A stretch of 64,000 bases of DNA. It comes from Sulfurimonas sp. HSL3-1 (GTDB taxonomy: Bacteria > Campylobacterota > Campylobacteria > Campylobacterales > Sulfurimonadaceae). The position numbers and the translations under genes were made by a program. This document shows, piece after piece, positions 26,553-35,218 of this stretch (its first letter is position 1; each line of letters begins with the position of its first letter). The notes under the pieces were generated by a model, which did no database searches, had not been told where the DNA came from, and worked only from the letters and a program-made list of their open reading frames with translations. Location: assembly GCF_039645995.1 (NCBI RefSeq), contig NZ_CP147920.1, forward strand, positions 1,984,001 through 2,048,000, written 5' to 3'.

Positions 26553-28320
26553 CCGTCCCGGCGTCTACCACTACTACGACGCCGGCGGCCACCTGCTCTA
26601 TGTCGGCAAGGCCAAGAGCCTGAAGAAAAGGGTGAAGAGCTATTTCCGCTTTACCCCCGTGCTCGCCCCCAACCCGACCCTTTCCCCCCGCATCCGCAAG
26701 ATGCTCGGCGAAACGGTCTCGCTGAACTATATCGTCGTCGAAAGCGAACACGACGCCCTGATCCTGGAAAACTCCCTGATCAAGCAGCTCAAGCCCAAAT
26801 ACAACATCCTGCTGCGCGACGACAAGACCTATCCCTATATCTATATCGACCGCGCGCTCCCCTTCCCCCGTTTCGAGATCACGCGCAAAGTCATTACCGG
26901 CAGCAGTATCGAATATTTCGGCCCCTATTCCGTCGGGGCGCGGGACATCCTCGACTCTCTCTACGACCTCGTACCGCTCGTGCAGAAGCAGAGCTGCCTG
27001 GCCGGGGGGAAGACCTGCCTTTTCTATCAGATGAAACAGTGCCTCGGTCCCTGCGAGGGGCTGGTGACGCCGGAGGCCTACGCCGACCTTATTGACGAGG
27101 CCAAAAGCCTCATCGATTCCAAACGGAAGCTGCTCTCCCGCCTCGAAGCACGGATGGCTTTTTACGCCGAATCGCTGCGCTTCGAAGAGGCGGCGAAACT
27201 GCGAGACCGGATCGAGCGCATCGAGCGCAGCGAACAGCTCTCCAAGATCGACCTGGCCAACGCCGCAGACTATGATATCTTTGCCGTCGCCCACAACGAT
27301 AAGTATGCCGCCATCGTCCGCCTCTTCATGCGACGGGGTAAGATCGTCTCCTCCGCGTTCGACACGATCCGCGCGGGTGCACTCTTCGACCCCGGCGAAC
27401 TCTACGAACGCACCCTGCTGGAGTTCTACGTCCATGACCAGCCCCCCATCCTCGCCCCCATCCTCGTCGCGGACGATTTCGAGACCCGCGATTGGGTCGC
27501 ATCGGCACTCTCAAAACATCTGGGGCGCAAAGTACAGATTCACGTCCCCCAGCGCGGCGAAAAACGCAAAGTGATCGATACCGCGCGCCTCAATGCCGAG
27601 GAGCTGCTCCAGAAACAGCGGCATACGGGGGCCGAACGGACCGCGGAAGCCCTGCAGGAGCTCTGCGGACTCTCCGCCTTCCCCGAACGCGTCGAGGTCT
27701 TCGACAACTCCCACCTCGCCGGGGTCGCTCCCGTCGGGGCCATGATCGTGGCCGAAAAAGGGACGTTCCTGAAAAAAGCCTACCGCCACTACCACCTCGA
27801 ATCGCGGGATGAGTACGCCCAGATGCGTGAAATGCTGACCCGCCGGATCGAGGGTTTCGGCACCAACCCGCCGCCGGACCTCTGGATCATCGACGGGGGG
27901 CGCACCCTGCTGCTGCTGGCAACGGACCTTCTCGCCTCCGCCGGGGTCAACCTCGACGTCATCGCCGTCAGCAAGGAAAAAATCGATGCCAAGGCACACC
28001 GTGCGAAAGGCAAAGCCGCCGACCTGATCCATACGTTCGAGGAGACCCTCAGACTCCCGACGACCGACCCCCGTCTGCACTGGGTGCAGCGGCTGCGGGA
28101 TGAAGCCCACCGCTTTGCTATCACCTTTCACAAAAAGCAACGAGAAAAGGAGGCAAAAAGCTCAAATCTCCTGCAACTGAAGGGCATTTCTGAGGCCAAG
28201 GTCAAAAAACTTCTCAACCATTTCGGCACCTTTGAAGCCGTTTATGCAGCCCCCGAGGAGGAACTCGCCGCCCTCCTCAACATTGCTGATGCAAAAAAGA
28301 TCAAAAACAGTTATCGATAA
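26524..28320 (+). CDS. uvrC: UvrABC system subunit C (excinuclease)
   Basis: A 598-residue dual-incision nuclease of nucleotide excision repair. Domains in order are GIY-YIG (residues about 8-90, RPGVYHYYDAGGHLLYVGKAKSLKKR), a cysteine-containing middle part (FYQMKQCLGPCEG), the UVR domain that contacts UvrB (about 205-240), the RNase H-like endonuclease (EVFDNSHLAG, LWIIDGGR) and terminal helix-hairpin-helix (GISEAKVKKLLNHFG). All expected catalytic blocks are present. The start lies within the end of the DUF721 gene. Confidence 0.97.
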   Translation: MLEQIQNLPDRPGVYHYYDAGGHLLYVGKAKSLKKRVKSYFRFTPVLAPNPTLSPRIRKMLGETVSLNYIVVESEHDALILENSLIKQLKPKYNILLRDDKTYPYIYIDRALPFPRFEITRKVITGSSIEYFGPYSVGARDILDSLYDLVPLVQKQSCLAGGKTCLFYQMKQCLGPCEGLVTPEAYADLIDEAKSLIDSKRKLLSRLEARMAFYAESLRFEEAAKLRDRIERIERSEQLSKIDLANAADYDIFAVAHNDKYAAIVRLFMRRGKIVSSAFDTIRAGALFDPGELYERTLLEFYVHDQPPILAPILVADDFETRDWVASALSKHLGRKVQIHVPQRGEKRKVIDTARLNAEELLQKQRHTGAERTAEALQELCGLSAFPERVEVFDNSHLAGVAPVGAMIVAEKGTFLKKAYRHYHLESRDEYAQMREMLTRRIEGFGTNPPPDLWIIDGGRTLLLLATDLLASAGVNLDVIAVSKEKIDAKAHRAKGKAADLIHTFEETLRLPTTDPRLHWVQRLRDEAHRFAITFHKKQREKEAKSSNLLQLKGISEAKVKKLLNHFGTFEAVYAAPEEELAALLNIADAKKIKNSYR

Positions 28321-28321
28321 G

Positions 28322-28349
28322 TTGCATTTTGCGGTTAATATGCTATATT
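28322..28349 (+). promoter_or_regulatory. Promoter of the four-gene signalling operon
   Basis: TTGCAT (28322-28327) and TATATT (28344-28349) are separated by 16 bases, 31 bases before the first ATG. An AAGG ribosome site lies between them and the start. Confidence 0.6.
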
Positions 28350-28380
28350 TATCCAGACACAAATTAAAACAAGGTCGACT

Positions 28381-28800
28381 ATGCAGGTAGTAGAACCGAT
28401 AGATGAAGAGTTTAAATTCGAAGGCCGTGCGATCGTGAGTGAAACGGATCTCAATGGGATCATTACCTTCGCCAACCGGAAGTTCTGTGAAATCTCCGGC
28501 TACACCAAAGAGGAGCTGATTGGACAGCCGCACAATATCATCCGCCACCCGGATATGCCGAAAAAGGCCTTTGAGATGATGTGGAATACCATCAAACAGG
28601 GTAATGTGTGGACTGGTCTTGTCAAAAACCTGCGCAAAGACGGACGGTATTACTGGGTCGAAACAACGATCACGCCGATCCAGGACGAGACCGGGGCAAT
28701 CACCAAATATGCCGCAGCGCGCAAAGGGGCCAGCGAAGCGGCCATCGAAGAGGCCGAAACGCTTTACGAACGCCTGCGCGGCGAAGAAGCAGAATCATAA
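28381..28800 (+). CDS. Single-domain PAS protein
   Basis: A 139-residue cytoplasmic protein consisting of one PAS domain (about 15-120) of the Aer-like type: IVSETDLNGIITFANRKFCEISGY, RHPDMPKKAFEMMW, WTGLVKNLRKDGRYYWVETTITPI. The helix after the core (EAAIEEAETLYERL) may be a coiled-coil output. Such proteins bind FAD or heme and sense redox or oxygen. It is the first of four signalling genes and is followed by a PAS-like/HPt protein after 15 bases, so it is likely an input module for that system. Confidence 0.9.
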   Translation: MQVVEPIDEEFKFEGRAIVSETDLNGIITFANRKFCEISGYTKEELIGQPHNIIRHPDMPKKAFEMMWNTIKQGNVWTGLVKNLRKDGRYYWVETTITPIQDETGAITKYAAARKGASEAAIEEAETLYERLRGEEAES

Positions 28801-28815
28801 CCTGAAGGAGGCATT

Positions 28816-30549
28816 GTGCTGATCTACAACCACAACAAAGAATTGGTGGGTATTGACGACGAAACACTACACCATCTCGGATACAAAACCCTTTCCGAAT
28901 TTCTGGCGGAACACAGGGATGTGGCTGAAATGTTCGTCAAGAAACCGGGGTACATCCACAACTTCCAGAACTTCCCCTGGATCGACTTCGTCCTCCATGC
29001 CGACGCCGAAGACACCCGTGCCATTATCCAGAACGACAAGGTCCATTTCTCGTGTACACTGGCCCTGTCACCGATCTTCATGACCGATGCCCCAGACAAC
29101 GAAGGGTATGTCGTTCATCTCAAGCAGGTTAAGGCCCTCAGCGGGGCGATGGAGCCCTTTGAACGTCCCTCCCCGGCAGAAATGCCGGCATTTGAAGAGC
29201 ATCCGGTACGTCCCCACGAACCCGAAGCGCCGATCGTACCGCCTGCACCGGCAGAGGAGTTTGAATTTGAAGAGCTCCCGGCGATCGACCTGCCCGATAT
29301 CAACCTTGACGGATCCCTGAGCGAACCGGAGAGCTTTGAAACCGAAAGCCCCGAACCCGAGCCCTTCGCACTGGAAGAAGAGCCTTATATGCCGGAAACC
29401 TTTGAACCGGTTTCCGCCCCCGAAAAAACCGAACGGCCGATGCTCGGCGATTATATCAACCAGGAAGAGCAGGCCTATCTGGACAACCTGCAGACGGATC
29501 ATGACTACGTTTTCGACCCCAATATCGCTGCAAGCGAACTCGGTCTTCCCGTCGAACTGATCGAGGAGTTCATCGGCGACTTTATCCAGCAGGCCCACGA
29601 ATTCAAAACGGGGCTCTTCAATGCCAACCATGAAGAGGATTTCGACGAAGTTCACCTCCTTTCGCACAAACTCAAGGGGGTCGCGGCCAACCTCCGGATC
29701 GAAGACGCCTTCGAGGTGCTGAGCATCGTCAACGCTTCACGCGACCAGGTCGAGATCGAAGCCAACTTGAAGCAGTTCTACCTTATCGTTGCCAAAATGG
29801 AAGGCAAACCGCTTCCGGAAATGACCGAAGCGGCGGCACCGGCAAGCGAAGTCTTCGAACCTGAGGCCAGTAAACCCGCTGTCTCAGAGCCGGCGGAAGA
29901 GGACGACCTCTATGACTTCGGCGACCTTCTGGGCACTTCCGCACCCGAGGAGTCCCCAGGCTTCAAGGAAGAGCTTAAACCGCCGACCGTCGAAGAGGAG
30001 CCGGCGTCTCTGGAGCTGGGCAGCCTGATGGATGACGATATCGAACTGCCGCCGATCAAAGATGAAAATGCCCCGGCAATCGAGGAGGAACCCCGCGAAC
30101 CCGTCGAGGATGTCGAACCCTTCAGCCTCGACATCATCCCCGAGAAGGAACAGCACCTGATCGACGATGCCGAAGAGGGGGAACACTACCGACAACTCAG
30201 CGGCGAGGCTTCACAAGACACCGCGCTGATGTCTGGTGCCGAAGAGACCAAGCTCCATTACGACCTCACGCGGGCCGCGGCCGAAATCGGTCTGAGCGAA
30301 TCCTTCGTCAAAAGTCTGGTGACAGATTTCGTCGAGGACGCCAAAAAGAAAAAAAGCGAAATCATGCAGGCGATCGATGACGGTAACCTGAAGAAAGTGC
30401 GCTCCGTGGCCTTCGAATTCAAAGGCCTTTCAGACAACCTCCGCATCGAGGACGTCTCCCGCAGCCTGACCAAGCTGCTTAGACATGAGCAGCTTCCGGC
30501 CCTGAAAAAGGAAGCGGAACACTTTTATTCACTCTTGAAACAACTCTAA
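28816..30549 (+). CDS. PAS-like/HPt phosphotransfer protein with a degenerate second HPt
   Basis: A 577-residue soluble protein beginning at GTG with GGAGG upstream. Residues about 1-115 form a PAS-like input domain. A long acidic, Pro/Glu-rich linker follows, then an HPt domain at about 235-330 with the phosphoacceptor in LLSHKLKG (His284). A second acidic linker leads to another HPt-like domain at about 480-575, which shares NLRIED with the first but has AFEFKG, so Phe533 replaces the histidine. The first HPt probably relays phosphate between the hybrid kinase and the response regulator encoded downstream; the second may dock a partner without transfer (inference). Confidence 0.85.
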   Translation: MLIYNHNKELVGIDDETLHHLGYKTLSEFLAEHRDVAEMFVKKPGYIHNFQNFPWIDFVLHADAEDTRAIIQNDKVHFSCTLALSPIFMTDAPDNEGYVVHLKQVKALSGAMEPFERPSPAEMPAFEEHPVRPHEPEAPIVPPAPAEEFEFEELPAIDLPDINLDGSLSEPESFETESPEPEPFALEEEPYMPETFEPVSAPEKTERPMLGDYINQEEQAYLDNLQTDHDYVFDPNIAASELGLPVELIEEFIGDFIQQAHEFKTGLFNANHEEDFDEVHLLSHKLKGVAANLRIEDAFEVLSIVNASRDQVEIEANLKQFYLIVAKMEGKPLPEMTEAAAPASEVFEPEASKPAVSEPAEEDDLYDFGDLLGTSAPEESPGFKEELKPPTVEEEPASLELGSLMDDDIELPPIKDENAPAIEEEPREPVEDVEPFSLDIIPEKEQHLIDDAEEGEHYRQLSGEASQDTALMSGAEETKLHYDLTRAAAEIGLSESFVKSLVTDFVEDAKKKKSEIMQAIDDGNLKKVRSVAFEFKGLSDNLRIEDVSRSLTKLLRHEQLPALKKEAEHFYSLLKQL

Positions 30550-30561
30550 AAAGGAAGCTAT

Positions 30562-33500
30562 ATGAATTTGGGACTTAAAAGCCAGTTGCGTCTGATCAGC
30601 CTCTTGCCGATCCTCCTCCTGCTGAGCCTTGCCAGTTTCTACGTTTATACCTCGTTCAAAGACTACCAGTCCGCGGAAGTCCTCCAAACGAAACTGGCAG
30701 AGAACAAATACCTCAATGAACTCTTTACCAACATTTCCCGCGAACGCGGGATGACCGTTATGTACATGGGTAACCACTCCGAAGCGACGAAAAAATCGTT
30801 GCTGGCCCAGCGCGACATCGTTGACCAGGGCCTGGCACAGCTCAGTGGAACGCTGAACGTCCAGGACAGCACCACGCTGCAAGGAACGGCCAACACCATC
30901 GAAGAGGTCCGTAACGCCGTCGATACCGGCAACGCAGAGTTTGAATCCGTTTATGCCGAAGCCTACGGCAGCCTGCTGACGTCCATCCTCGATATTCTCG
31001 GGCACATCACCCAGATTTCCGACGACAAGGCGCTCTCTTCCAGTGCCTCCGCCTACTACAACCTGCTCCAGTCGGAGTTCTATACCGCTTCCGAACGCGA
31101 CTTCATCTCCTTCATTCTCGCCCGCTCCACCGCGCTTGAGACGGAAGAGGTCAACCGCTGGCTCTCGCTGATCGGCCGGGCCGACGCCATCAGTTACGAT
31201 ACCGCCCTCGACGCCGACCTCAAAGCCGCCATGGACGCTCTCTTCAAGAGCGAGGACAATGTCGAGCTCTTTGAGGATATCACCGCCGAACGCGCCGAGA
31301 TCATCCAGGCCATCAACGACGGGCTCTACTCGACACAGTCCGGTGTCTGGTTCGCGATGCTCTCGGAAAAGACCAACCTTCTTTCCGAAGCCGAAACTGT
31401 TCTGATCGAGGCGATGGACAAACGTGCAGCCGTCGTCCAGACCCAGGCCCTCGAGATCCTGACCGCCGCCGTCGTCATCTGGGCCATCGCGATCATTATT
31501 GCACTGCTGGGCTACTTCCTTGCCAACGATATCGCCCGCAACATCAAGGACCTCGAATCGGTCCTGAAACGTGCGGCAGAGGGTATCGAGACCGAAAGTT
31601 CCGATATCAACCTCGAGACGGCGAAGGGTACGGCGCAGGCCTACGCCCTGCTTGAAGGGGTCATTGAACAGACCCGGATGGATAAGGTCTCCGCCCAGGA
31701 AGCGAGTGAAGCGAAATCGATGTTCCTGGCGAACATGTCCCATGAAATCCGTACGCCGCTCAACGGGATCGTCGGCTTTACGGAACTCCTCAAAGACACC
31801 GACCTCCAGGAAGAGCAGCGCGAGTTCATCGATATCATCGAAAAGAGCTCCGAGAACCTGCTGGAAATTATCAACAACATTCTCGACCTCTCCAAGATCG
31901 AAAGCAACAAGCTCGAGATCGAAGAGATCGCCTTCAACCCCCTCGAAGAGTTCGAGAGTGCCGTCGAAGTCTATGCCGTCCGTGCTTCTGAAAAGCATAT
32001 CGACCTCGGCTGTTTCATCGACCCGAGCCTGGAACGTCCGCTCAAAGGGGACCCGACCAAGATCAAAGAGGTCCTTATCAACCTCCTTTCCAATGCGGTT
32101 AAGTTCACAAACAGCGGCGGCGCGATCAACGTCAATGTCCGCCGCGAAGCATGCGATACGCCAAACCGCGCCCGCATCCGCTTTGACGTCAAAGACAGCG
32201 GGATCGGGGTTACCGCGGAGCAGAAAGCCCGCATCTTCGAGGCCTTCGGTCAGGCGGACACCTCCATTACCCGTAAATACGGCGGTACCGGCCTGGGTCT
32301 GACGATCTCGAGTAGCTTCATCGAGCTGATGGGCGGCAAACTCGATCTTGAAAGCGAACCGGGACAGGGAACCACCTTCTTCTTCACCCTTGAACTCGAA
32401 GAGATCGAGACCCTTAACGAATCGCTTCAAAACAGTTTTACCAATATCAATGCGCTCATTATGAACGATGAAACACGCCAGAAGGCACAGACGGAATACC
32501 TGCTCGAGTACCTCAACTTCTACGGCGTCAAACCTACAACGTTTAATGACCTCCGCGAGCTGCAGCAGCTCCAGGAGAAGGGCAGTTACGACATTCTGAT
32601 CGCCGACTTCGACTATTGTGACGAAGAGGTGCTGCAGAAGGTCAGCGCGACGCCGGAAGCCACCGTCCTGATCACCAAGTCCTACTACATGAAGAAGATC
32701 GAGAGTATGGAGCTTGAGCTTTTCAAGGTCCTCTACGAACCGCTGAACGGTACAAAACTGCAGGCGGTGCTTGAATCCTTCGACGCCGAAGACTACGTCG
32801 TCAAAAAAGCGCAGAAAAAACGTAAAAAAGTCAGCGCCGACAGCCGTTTCGATGCAAAGGTCCTCGTCGCCGAAGACAACATCATCAACCAGAAGCTGAT
32901 CCGCCGTACCCTCGAAGAGCTCGGCCTGGAGATCACCATTGCCAACAACGGTCTCGAAGCCTTCGAGAAACGCAAAAACGGCAACTTCGACCTTATCTTC
33001 ATGGATATCCAGATGCCGGTCCTCGACGGGATGGAAGCCACCATGGAGATCCTCGACTTCGAAGAGGACGAAAATCAGCCGCATGTGCCTATTATCGCCT
33101 TGACGGCCAACGCCCTCAAAGGGGACCGCGAACGTTTCATGGACGTCGGGATGGATGAGTATACAACCAAGCCGCTGGTACGTACCGAAATCCTCAATCT
33201 CCTCAGCCAGTTCATCGGCGACAAGATCGTCGATGTCCGCCAGGTGGAAACCGCCGAGGAGACTCTCCCGGCTGCAGGAGAAGCAGCCCCGGAGGAAACG
33301 GTCGCCGAGACTGCCCCGGAGATAACCTATAGCGCCGATATCCTGCTGGTGAAAAAAGGGATTCTTGAGAGCAAGCTCTTCGGGCAGCTTCTTGCCGATC
33401 TTGGCTTCACGTACGACACCGAAAGCGGTGCCGAAAATATGATGCAGGCCCTCGAAGAGAAGGCCTACAAACTTGTGCTGTTCGACCAGGAGATTGATGG

Positions 33501-33678
33501 GCTTGACTTAGAGAGCCTGCAAAAGACCCTGGAAAGCAAAGGGCATAAAACCGCGACCGTCATGATGGTCGACCCGGGCGTCGAGCCCGATGAATCCACA
33601 CGCAGCCACGTCAACGACGTCATCAAAAACGTCATTAACAAAGACCTTCTGCGTCTGATCTTTGAAAAATACGTATAA
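30562..33678 (+). CDS. Hybrid histidine kinase with NIT-like sensor and three receiver-like modules
   Basis: A 1038-residue inner-membrane kinase. TM1 is at about 11-32; the periplasmic part has ISRERGMTVMYMGN, the mark of nitrate/nitrite-type NIT sensors; TM2 is at about 293-316, then a HAMP-like linker. HisKA has MSHEIRTPLNG with His394, and the ATPase domain has NLLSNAVKF, DSGIGV and GGTGLGL. Three receiver-like domains follow: a diverged one around 620-720 with Asp682, a canonical one with AEDN, Asp815 (FMDIQMP) and a Lys-containing end, and a third (about 925-1035, FDQEIDG with Asp975) that lacks the acidic pocket. It lies 12 bases after the HPt gene. Confidence 0.93.
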   Translation: MNLGLKSQLRLISLLPILLLLSLASFYVYTSFKDYQSAEVLQTKLAENKYLNELFTNISRERGMTVMYMGNHSEATKKSLLAQRDIVDQGLAQLSGTLNVQDSTTLQGTANTIEEVRNAVDTGNAEFESVYAEAYGSLLTSILDILGHITQISDDKALSSSASAYYNLLQSEFYTASERDFISFILARSTALETEEVNRWLSLIGRADAISYDTALDADLKAAMDALFKSEDNVELFEDITAERAEIIQAINDGLYSTQSGVWFAMLSEKTNLLSEAETVLIEAMDKRAAVVQTQALEILTAAVVIWAIAIIIALLGYFLANDIARNIKDLESVLKRAAEGIETESSDINLETAKGTAQAYALLEGVIEQTRMDKVSAQEASEAKSMFLANMSHEIRTPLNGIVGFTELLKDTDLQEEQREFIDIIEKSSENLLEIINNILDLSKIESNKLEIEEIAFNPLEEFESAVEVYAVRASEKHIDLGCFIDPSLERPLKGDPTKIKEVLINLLSNAVKFTNSGGAINVNVRREACDTPNRARIRFDVKDSGIGVTAEQKARIFEAFGQADTSITRKYGGTGLGLTISSSFIELMGGKLDLESEPGQGTTFFFTLELEEIETLNESLQNSFTNINALIMNDETRQKAQTEYLLEYLNFYGVKPTTFNDLRELQQLQEKGSYDILIADFDYCDEEVLQKVSATPEATVLITKSYYMKKIESMELELFKVLYEPLNGTKLQAVLESFDAEDYVVKKAQKKRKKVSADSRFDAKVLVAEDNIINQKLIRRTLEELGLEITIANNGLEAFEKRKNGNFDLIFMDIQMPVLDGMEATMEILDFEEDENQPHVPIIALTANALKGDRERFMDVGMDEYTTKPLVRTEILNLLSQFIGDKIVDVRQVETAEETLPAAGEAAPEETVAETAPEITYSADILLVKKGILESKLFGQLLADLGFTYDTESGAENMMQALEEKAYKLVLFDQEIDGLDLESLQKTLESKGHKTATVMMVDPGVEPDESTRSHVNDVIKNVINKDLLRLIFEKYV

Positions 33679-33695
33679 ACTCTAAAGGAAACTGA

Positions 33696-34073
33696 ATGCC
33701 GAACAAACAACTGAAAGTACTCGCCGTCGATGACGACCTGATCAACCTGAAGCTGCTCAAATCCATGCTGATGAAAACAGGATATGTCGCTGAAGTCATC
33801 GAAGCCAAAAACGGTGCCGATGCCATTGGTGAGCTTAAAAATGCCACAGACATCGACGTCGTACTTCTCGACATTATCATGCCGGTCATGGGCGGCCTGG
33901 ACATGCTTCGTGTCCTGCGTGCGGACGAGAACCTGAAGCAGCCGCCGGTCATCGTACTGACAACGGACGAGACGAAAAAAGCCGAGGCCCTCGAAGCCGG
34001 TGCGAACGGCTTCCTGATGAAACCGGTGCGCGAGAAAGAGCTCAGCGCAAAGATCTCCCAGCTGATCCTCTGA
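33696..34073 (+). CDS. Single-domain response regulator (CheY-like)
   Basis: A 125-residue receiver domain with no output domain. The acidic pair is in AVDDD, the phosphoacceptor Asp is in LLDIIMPVMGG, the Thr is in IVLTTDE, and the Lys is in FLMKPVREKEL, so it should be phosphorylatable. It is the last gene of the PAS-HPt-kinase operon (17 bases after the kinase) and is probably the final acceptor, or a phosphate sink, of this relay. The effector is not encoded nearby. Confidence 0.93.
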   Translation: MPNKQLKVLAVDDDLINLKLLKSMLMKTGYVAEVIEAKNGADAIGELKNATDIDVVLLDIIMPVMGGLDMLRVLRADENLKQPPVIVLTTDETKKAEALEAGANGFLMKPVREKELSAKISQLIL

Positions 34074-34099
34074 TCGGCCGGGCTCCCCCTTCTTTACCT

Positions 34100-34849
34100 C
34101 TACACGCCTGAGAGAACGCGATTGACGGAATAGCGCATATCGTCGTCCAGGTTTTCCATCTTATCCATCATCCACTGCAGATACCCGCGATCATCCGCCG
34201 CGATTTCAAAGAGCGTCTTGCCTTTATACTTGCCAAAACGCATCGGCCCCTTGTAAAAGACGGGTTCCTTCGTCAGTGCGACCATCTTCTCGACAGGGTT
34301 TTCTCCGGGAAAACGCTCCTGGACACGCGCGCGCAGACGGCTCAAAAAGAGTTTCAGCGTCAGGACGTCGCCGATGGCGTCGTGCGCCTTGATCTCGACC
34401 CCCAGTTTCTGCGCTTCTGCCGCTTCCTCTTTGTAGAGCCCCATCTTATAGCGGAAATACTGCAGCCTGTGGGCCTCTTCCTCTTCGAAAACATGGCGGG
34501 CACAGCGCAGGGTATCGATGAGTTTCATGCCATTGGCAAACCCCTCTTTCTCCAGCATTCCCAGGTCAAAAGGGGCGTTGTGGATCACGAGGTAGTTCTC
34601 GTCCCGGTTCAGCGCCATAAGTGCCCGGTACGCCGCCGTCTCGGTACAGAGGGGTTTACCTTCGATCATCTCCGGCGTAATGTGGTGCACTTCCATCGCG
34701 CCGAACGCGATCGGCACTTCCGCGGAACAGAAATCGTTGTAAACCTCCGTCTGCTGTCCCGCTTCCAGGACAATGAACCCGAGCTGGATAATGCGGTCCG
34801 TCTCCCCCGCCCCCGTCGTCTCCGTGTCCAGCAATACGAATTTCGCCAT
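34100..34849 (-). CDS. DnaQ-like 3'-5' exonuclease with DUF3820 tail
   Basis: A 249-residue protein of the DEDDh exonuclease family. Exo I is LLDTETTGAGETDRIIQLG, Exo II is VIHNAPFDLGML and Exo III is AHDAIGDVLTLKLFL, giving all acidic residues and the catalytic His. The C-terminal part (about 195-245, MRFGKYKGKTLFEIA, YLQWM) matches the small DUF3820 domain often fused to such nucleases. It probably trims single-stranded DNA or RNA ends in repair or proofreading. The stop converges with the response regulator gene. Confidence 0.9.
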   Translation of the reverse strand: MAKFVLLDTETTGAGETDRIIQLGFIVLEAGQQTEVYNDFCSAEVPIAFGAMEVHHITPEMIEGKPLCTETAAYRALMALNRDENYLVIHNAPFDLGMLEKEGFANGMKLIDTLRCARHVFEEEEAHRLQYFRYKMGLYKEEAAEAQKLGVEIKAHDAIGDVLTLKLFLSRLRARVQERFPGENPVEKMVALTKEPVFYKGPMRFGKYKGKTLFEIAADDRGYLQWMMDKMENLDDDMRYSVNRVLSGV

Positions 34850-34851
34850 GC

Positions 34852-35160
34852 CTATCGTTCCTCCTCGTCAAAAAGTTCGTTGAAAAGCCGCTCCATATCA
34901 AACACGGCCTTGGGCGTCTTCCACAGCAGATGCGGCAGCAGTTCGAGGAAAAAGTAGCCTACATAGATCATCGGATAGAAGACCTTGACCTCGTAATAGA
35001 GCTGTTTATAGGTGTGGTGCGCACGGATCCATCGCCGTGCCATTTTCGAGCCCCCCATCGCCAGGTTGACCTCGAAGGAGACAATGAAGCCCCAGACGAG
35101 ATAGGTAAGAATCGTCCCGAAGAAGAGGTACCAAAAAGAGAACTGGAGTGAATAAAACAT
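34852..35160 (-). CDS. Small membrane protein of unknown function
   Basis: A protein of about 102 residues beginning MFYSLQFSFWYLFFGTIL, with one long aromatic-rich hydrophobic segment at the N-terminus, a basic loop (KMARRWIRAHHTYKQ) and a second hydrophobic segment (FYPMIYVGYFFLELLPHLLW), ending in an acidic tail. I do not recognise the family. A longer frame to 35220 is possible but would run into the divergent DUF819 promoter. Its stop is 2 bases before the exonuclease start, so the two are coupled. Confidence 0.7.
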   Translation of the reverse strand: MFYSLQFSFWYLFFGTILTYLVWGFIVSFEVNLAMGGSKMARRWIRAHHTYKQLYYEVKVFYPMIYVGYFFLELLPHLLWKTPKAVFDMERLFNELFDEEER

Positions 35161-35205
35161 CCTGTCATTGTGCCATAGCAAACCCGTAACTAACCAAAAA
35201 GTGTC

Positions 35206-35211
35206 TACAAT
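35206..35211 (+). promoter_or_regulatory. Candidate -10 close to the DUF819 start
   Basis: TACAAT with seven bases before the ATG at 35219. If used, the mRNA would be leaderless or nearly so. Confidence 0.4.
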
Positions 35212-35218
35212 GTGTCCC

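Noticed and set aside
30529-33084. Open frame of about 850 codons on the minus strand opposite the hybrid kinase
   Set aside because: It is exactly antisense to a clear kinase, has no ribosome site, and its composition is the mirror of GC-rich codon bias. No family motif is seen.
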